A stretch of 6,199 bases of DNA from positions 1 through 6,199 of the forward strand of contig JAEZJP010000266.1 in the NCBI GenBank assembly GCA_023415715.1, given 5' to 3'. This DNA is from Bacillota bacterium (GTDB lineage Bacteria > Bacillota > Clostridia > Christensenellales > Aristaeellaceae). The notes beneath the pieces are model-generated. The model saw nothing but the letters and a program-made list of their open reading frames with translations, had not been told where the DNA came from and did not search any database. Positions 4,845 to 6,199 of the stretch are shown here, piece by piece (positions within the stretch are counted from its first letter, which is position 1; each line of letters opens with the position of its first letter). Both the position numbers and the translations under genes were made by a program.

Positions 4845-6199
4845 AAAGTATTAAATTGGATAAAGTCGCCGAAAGTGAGGAAAAGTGGGTAATCGCGGAT
4901 AGGCAGGTTGCGCAATATCACGCAGTTTTCGCTCTGGCGCTCCACCATGCTCTCCGGCAGCGCATACACGTAACCATCCATAGGGTCCACCAAATGGATG
5001 TCTTTTGACTGCCCTGCGACCTGGAAGGTTACGGTGGACTCAAACTCAGTGGTCAATAAATCCGCCGGATGCCAGTAAGCAAACGCCGTGCTTCCGTTTG
5101 GGCGCTTAAAGCCCGCGCGGAACATATGCAGGTCGTAGTAATCTTCCCCCAGCAGCCGGGAGGAAGGCTCTTTGCGCATCAGCACAGGCAGCGTTACAAG
5201 TTCCGGCGATTCGGCCATCATAGCGCACAGGTTTTGATAGGCATAATAGGAGGGCTTGGGTGTATATTCGCCGCTGGCAAAGCCATTCTCGTCAAAGTCC
5301 GCTCCAAGAACGCCAAAGTAACCGTAATCCAGATAGCTGGATTTGTTGTCGTTTGTTCCGTTGAGCGCTTCGATCATATCCATGCAGGAAAAATAGCTTG
5401 TGAACTCCACGCGGCTAATTAGGTCCGCCACCCCATGGCGCAACAGCTGCTTGGCCTGCCTTCTCGGCGTCCAGGCTGCGCCGTGCATAGCGCCTGCGCC
5501 GCGGCTGTCGGATTGGGAGCCCGATTCGCCCTGAATGATCTTGATTTTGGGGTTATACGCGGCGCACAGGGCCCTAAGCGCGTCCACCCGCTCCTGTAAA
5601 GTCACTTCTGAAGGCGTGTATTCGTGGAAGGTCAGCGCGTCGATGCAGCCGGCCATTCCGGCGGCCAGCGCATCGTCTACAAACTTTAAGTCCCTCGAGT
5701 AAAGGACACCGCCAAACACCTGAGCGCTTTCATCGGCTTTCTTCACTGCCTTGGCAGTGCCTAATACAAAACGCCCGTATTCTTTTCCATCGGGGCCTTT
5801 TTTCCAACACCATTTGCCATCCGGCTCGTTCCACACCTCATAGCAGGACACCTTGCCGCGATAATGGTTAACCAGCGCGTACACATAATCCTGCCAGGCC
5901 TGAAGGGCTTCTTCGCTATTGTTGGGCACGCAGCCTACCGCACCGAAATAATGATTTGCTTCCGGTGTGTACAAGCCGTTTCCGTAGCACAGGTCGATCC
6001 AGGGCGTCAGCCCCCGCACCCGCAATTCATCCACAATGCGGTCCAGCCAAGCAAAATCGTAAACGCCTTTTTCCTTTTCGGTACGCGCCCAGCCGCTTTG
6101 AATGCGCACCCATTTCACGCCGATGGCCGCCACCTTGTCGTACGCCTTCTCAGGGTCGAACACGTTCCTGTCCAGCTTTTCAAAACCGATGCCCATGCG
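4838..6199 (-). CDS. Clan GH-A glycoside hydrolase, GH39-like (5' end cut by window edge)
   Basis: This is a (beta/alpha)8-barrel retaining glycosidase. From the ATG at 6196 there are 452 residues; the codon before it is open (CGC), so the true start may lie outside the window. Numbered from that Met, the first strands read IGFEKLDR (3-10) and GVKWVRIQSGW (26-36); PWIDLCYGNGLY (65-76) follows. The acid/base Glu is E124 in YEVWNEPDG (119-127), after strand 4. HEYTP (191-195) continues the barrel, and the nucleophile is probably E224 in KIIQGESGSQS (219-229). YFGVLGADFDENG (293-305) and PKPSYYAYQNL (313-323) are near the barrel end; residues from about 335 look like a beta-sandwich accessory domain common in GH39-like enzymes. 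No signal peptide is visible, but the extreme N-terminus is missing, so location is uncertain. The neighbouring importer suggests an intracellular enzyme cleaving imported glycosides. The exact GH family (GH39, GH5 or another clan A family) and substrate are not settled. Confidence 0.85.
   Translation of the reverse strand, partial: RMGIGFEKLDRNVFDPEKAYDKVAAIGVKWVRIQSGWARTEKEKGVYDFAWLDRIVDELRVRGLTPWIDLCYGNGLYTPEANHYFGAVGCVPNNSEEALQAWQDYVYALVNHYRGKVSCYEVWNEPDGKWCWKKGPDGKEYGRFVLGTAKAVKKADESAQVFGGVLYSRDLKFVDDALAAGMAGCIDALTFHEYTPSEVTLQERVDALRALCAAYNPKIKIIQGESGSQSDSRGAGAMHGAAWTPRRQAKQLLRHGVADLISRVEFTSYFSCMDMIEALNGTNDNKSSYLDYGYFGVLGADFDENGFASGEYTPKPSYYAYQNLCAMMAESPELVTLPVLMRKEPSSRLLGEDYYDLHMFRAGFKRPNGSTAFAYWHPADLLTTEFESTVTFQVAGQSKDIHLVDPMDGYVYALPESMVERQSENCVILRNLPIRDYPLFLTFGDFIQFNTLY

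Noticed and set aside
4841..4900. Separate promoter for the isomerase inside the hydrolase 3' end
   Set aside because: AT-rich -10-like strings exist on the minus strand, but I found no -35 element at acceptable spacing.

Overview
All recognisable genes in this window lie on the minus strand, so transcription runs from the right end to the left. The gene order, close spacing, Shine-Dalgarno sites of the AAGGAGG type and protein families (RpiR regulator, LplB/LplC-type sugar permeases, Cys-less ROK kinase) suggest a Firmicute, probably a moderately GC-rich gut-type Clostridia (Lachnospiraceae, Oscillospiraceae or Christensenellales-like). This placement is inferred from style and family content; there is no marker gene.

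Layout in transcription order: (1) a clan GH-A glycoside hydrolase, cut at its 5' end by the window edge (6199-4838); (2) a 39-nt gap holding a perfect 9-bp inverted repeat and a ribosome binding site; (3) a 603-residue protein with a degenerate P-loop-kinase-like N-terminal half and a class I mannose-6-phosphate isomerase C-terminal half, starting at TTG (4798-2987); (4) a ROK-family sugar kinase without the usual zinc cysteines (3006-2092), overlapping gene 3; (5) an RpiR-family HTH-SIS regulator (2095-1238), overlapping gene 4 by ATGA; (6) a 102-nt gap; (7) an LplB-type ABC sugar permease (1132-185); (8) the first 55 codons of the partner LplC-type permease (167 to beyond base 1).

Read together this is a carbohydrate uptake and catabolism locus. 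The permease pair would import a sugar or oligosaccharide, the hydrolase would release a monosaccharide, the ROK kinase would phosphorylate it at C6, and the isomerase would convert a mannose-6-phosphate-like product to fructose-6-phosphate. The RpiR regulator would sense a phosphosugar through its SIS domain. A mannose-containing glycoside fits best, but the sequence does not fix the substrate. The solute-binding protein and the ATPase are not in the window.

The most unusual items are the kinase-like/isomerase fusion with a broken Walker A motif, the AT-rich inverted repeat across the hydrolase stop codon, and the Cys-less ROK kinase. I see no mobile element, CRISPR array, tRNA, rRNA or convincing terminator.
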